Assembly (NCBI GenBank): GCA_039801245.1
Contig: JBDRUF010000014.1
Location: 1-34,897 of the forward strand
DNA length: 34,897 bases
Origin: a candidate division WOR-3 bacterium
Lineage (GTDB): Bacteria; Hydrothermota; Tepidihabitantia; Tepidihabitantales; Tepidihabitantaceae
Direction: 5' to 3'
The stretch's first letter is position 1. Every line of letters begins with the position of its first letter. The position numbers were made by a program, and so were the translations under genes. The notes below the pieces were generated by a model. That model did not search any database, had not been told where the DNA came from, and was given only the letters and a program-made list of their open reading frames with translations. Positions 32,610-34,897 of this stretch are shown here, one piece after another.

Positions 32610-34897
32610 GTGCGTGATGATTCAGTAGTTCCAGTTTATATTGAAGATGAGGTGCGCAGGTCCTTTCTGGACTATGCGATGTCGGTGATTGTTGCGCGGG
32701 CATTGCCTGATGTCCGGGATGGGCTGAAGCCGGTTCAGCGCCGGATTCTCTGGACAATGAATGAGATGGGGCTTATGCCCAACCGTCCTTTCCGTAAGTG
32801 TGCCGCGGTTGTTGGTGATGTTTTGGGTAAGTATCACCCGCATGGTGATACTGCGGTCTATGATGCGCTGGTGAGGATGGCGCAGGATTTTTCAATGCGC
32901 TATCCTTTGGTTCAGGGGCAGGGGAACTTCGGTTCGGTTGATGGTGATGCACCCGCGGCATATCGTTATACCGAGGCAAGGCTGGCACCGCTGGCGATTG
33001 AACTTTTGCGGGATATTGACAAGGATACGGTTGATTTCCAGCCCAATTTTGATGGCAGGCTGAAGGAGCCGGTGGTTCTGCCCGCGGCATTTCCCAACCT
33101 TTTAGCAAACGGGGCAACCGGGATTGCGGTGGGAATGGCAACGAGCATTCCACCGCACAATCTGGGTGAACTGATTGACGGGCTGGTGGCGTTGATTGAC
33201 AATCCGGAGATAACCACAGCGGAACTTATGAGATATGTCAAGGGACCCGACTTTCCCACCGGTGGCAGTGTTGTCGGGGTTGAGGGCATCAGGCAGGCCT
33301 ATGAGACCGGCAGGGGGAGTTTTACTGTCAGGGGCAGGGTTGTTTTTGAGGAGGTGAAGGCGGGGAGGGACCGGCTGGTCATCACCGAGATTCCGTATCA
33401 GGTGAACAAGGCGAGCCTGGTTGAGCGGATTGCGGAACTGGTGCGGGAGAAAAAGATTCAGGGGGTGGCAGATTTGCGCGATGAGTCGGACCGGGAGGGG
33501 ATGAGGATTGTTTTGGAGTTGAAAAAGGAGACCGCCAAAGAGGTGATTCTGAACCAGCTTTATAAGTGGACACCCTTAGAGAGCAGTTTTGGTGCCATCC
33601 TTCTGGTTTTAGTTAATAATGAGCCGAAGGTTTTGGGTCTGAAGGGGCTCCTGGAGAGGTTTCTTGAGTTCCGCCTGGAGACGGTTACCAAAAGGACAAG
33701 GTTTGAACTGGCAAAGGCGGAGGAGCGGGCGCACATCCTTGAGGGTTTGAAGGTTGCCCTGAGCAACATTGATGCGGTGATTGAGTTGATCAAGAAGTCC
33801 AAGGATACCGAGAGCGCCAGGCAGGGTCTGATGCAGCGGTTCAAACTTTCGCAGCGCCAGGCAGAGGCAATCTTGGAGATGAGGCTGGCAAGGCTGACCG
33901 GTCTGGAAAGGGAGAAGATTGATGAGGAGTACAAAGGGCTGATAAAGGAGATTGCCCGGTTGAAGAGCCTGCTGGAGTCAAAGAGGTTGATGATGGGTGA
34001 AATCAGGAATGAACTTTTGGAGGTGAAAAAGAGGTTTGCTGATGAGCGGCGGACCGAGATTCTTCTTGAGGAACCGAAGGATGTCTCGATTGAGGATTTG
34101 ATTAAAGAGGAGGATATGGCGGTTACGATAACCCACCGCGGCTATATCAAGCGGATGGCGGTGAGTGTTTACCGGCGTCAGAACCGGGGTGGGCAGGGCA
34201 GAACCGGGGTGCCGGTTGCTGATGAGGATTTTGTTGAGGGGCTTTTTATCGCCTCAACCCATGATTATATGATGTTTTTCACCGACCGGGGCAGGTGCTA
34301 CTGGCAGAAGGTCTATGAGATTCCTGAGGGCTCTTATGCCTCAAAGGGGCGGTCAATTGCCAACCTTGTTGAAATGGAGAAGGATGAGGTCACCTCCTCC
34401 TATGTGGCGGTGAGGGAGTTTGCCAAGGACCGGTTTGTCTTTTTTGTGACGAGGCAGGGGATGGTGAAAAGGACAAGTTTAGAGGCGTTCTCCAATCCCA
34501 GGCGCAAGGGAATCATTGCGATGACGGTTGATAAGAACGATGCCCTGATTGCCACGCTTTTGACCTCGGGTGAGGATGAGATTCTTTTGGTGACGCGCAA
34601 CGGGATGGGGATAAAGTTTAAGGAGAGCGATGTCAGGGAGATGGGCAGGAGCGCAAGGGGTGTGCGCGGTATCAGGCTAAAAAAGGGTGATGAGGTGATT
34701 GGTGCGGTTGTGTGCAGTCCCGGAACTTCGCTTTTGACCGTTTTTGACAACGGGTTTGGCAAAAGGACCGATTTTGAACTGTTTCCGATTCAGCGCCGGG
34801 GTGGCAAGGGTGTGATTGCTGCCAAGCCGGTGGAGAAGTCGGGCAAACTTGCCTGCGCCAAGGCGGTGAGCGACTCTTCGGAGATTATCGTGACATC
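32610..34897 (+). CDS. gyrA: DNA gyrase subunit A, 3' end missing
   Basis: About 762 codons are visible; the frame runs off the right edge. The breakage-reunion domain shows [40 protein letters not shown] and the active-site Tyr120 in AYRYTEARL. The position equivalent to E. coli Ser83 is Thr81. The C-terminal beta-pinwheel starts near residue 500. Its first-blade GyrA-box is QNRGGQG (524-530), a variant of QRRGGKG, and a canonical QRRGGKG appears at 728-734. TAG and TAA close the frame just before GTG 32610, which fixes that start. There is no clear Shine-Dalgarno; the promoter ends seven bases upstream. GyrA rather than ParC is preferred because of the pinwheel boxes. Confidence 0.95.
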   Translation, partial: MRDDSVVPVYIEDEVRRSFLDYAMSVIVARALPDVRDGLKPVQRRILWTMNEMGLMPNRPFRKCAAVVGDVLGKYHPHGDTAVYDALVRMAQDFSMRYPLVQGQGNFGSVDGDAPAAYRYTEARLAPLAIELLRDIDKDTVDFQPNFDGRLKEPVVLPAAFPNLLANGATGIAVGMATSIPPHNLGELIDGLVALIDNPEITTAELMRYVKGPDFPTGGSVVGVEGIRQAYETGRGSFTVRGRVVFEEVKAGRDRLVITEIPYQVNKASLVERIAELVREKKIQGVADLRDESDREGMRIVLELKKETAKEVILNQLYKWTPLESSFGAILLVLVNNEPKVLGLKGLLERFLEFRLETVTKRTRFELAKAEERAHILEGLKVALSNIDAVIELIKKSKDTESARQGLMQRFKLSQRQAEAILEMRLARLTGLEREKIDEEYKGLIKEIARLKSLLESKRLMMGEIRNELLEVKKRFADERRTEILLEEPKDVSIEDLIKEEDMAVTITHRGYIKRMAVSVYRRQNRGGQGRTGVPVADEDFVEGLFIASTHDYMMFFTDRGRCYWQKVYEIPEGSYASKGRSIANLVEMEKDEVTSSYVAVREFAKDRFVFFVTRQGMVKRTSLEAFSNPRRKGIIAMTVDKNDALIATLLTSGEDEILLVTRNGMGIKFKESDVREMGRSARGVRGIRLKKGDEVIGAVVCSPGTSLLTVFDNGFGKRTDFELFPIQRRGGKGVIAAKPVEKSGKLACAKAVSDSSEIIVT

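Overview
The window looks like chromosome from a Gram-negative, anaerobic bacterium of a poorly cultured lineage. Several secreted proteins end in a C-terminal sorting domain of the type IX secretion (T9SS, type A) kind. A Lol lipoprotein-export pair points to an outer membrane, and a four-subunit 2-oxoacid:ferredoxin oxidoreductase to anaerobic metabolism. This mix resembles candidate phyla near the FCB group (WOR-3/Stahlbacteria-like), but that placement is inference; no rRNA gene is present. TGA is used as a normal stop at many genes, so the code is standard. selA is present, so UGA may also encode selenocysteine.

Layout. 1-5130 (+): three secreted proteins, the first cut by the left edge, the second built of 13 tandem units, the third a metzincin-like protease. 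5127-6173 (-): a GT-B-like glycosyltransferase. 6546-10075 (+): a heterodimeric ABC exporter. 10078-13440 (-): a deoxyhypusine-synthase-like protein and ornithine decarboxylase (polyamine pair), and an alcohol dehydrogenase. 13534-14540 (+): a DsrE-like protein and a methyltransferase. 14633-18325 (-): two repeat-built surface proteins. 18432-19852 (-): ruvX-mltG. 19944-26227 (+): a compact operon lysS-lolC/E-lolD-mcsA-mcsB-selA. 26719-29712 (+): porG-porD-porA-porB. 29745 (+): queH. 30326-32242 (-): a secreted protein interrupted by one in-frame UGA. 32610 to the right edge (+): gyrA, incomplete.

The most interesting signal is the in-frame UGA at 31679-31681. The reading frame continues without further damage for 450 codons to a complete sorting domain. 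Eleven bases after the UGA lies a perfect hairpin with loop GGUC, closed by A-U. Loop and spacing match the E. coli fdhF SECIS element, and selA lies about 5 kb away. It is a candidate selenoprotein of an unusual kind: a secreted, sorted, carbohydrate-binding-module-like protein.

Two further patterns are not explained by genes. First, a family of about 134-bp intergenic repeats has two clear copies (26266, 32402) and a weaker third (6311). Second, eight genes that appear to start transcripts lack a Shine-Dalgarno site and have a sigma70-like -10 box only 6-10 nt before the start codon, usually with a 16-nt -35/-10 spacer. This suggests leaderless mRNAs, while operon-internal and secreted-protein genes carry strong AGGAGG sites.
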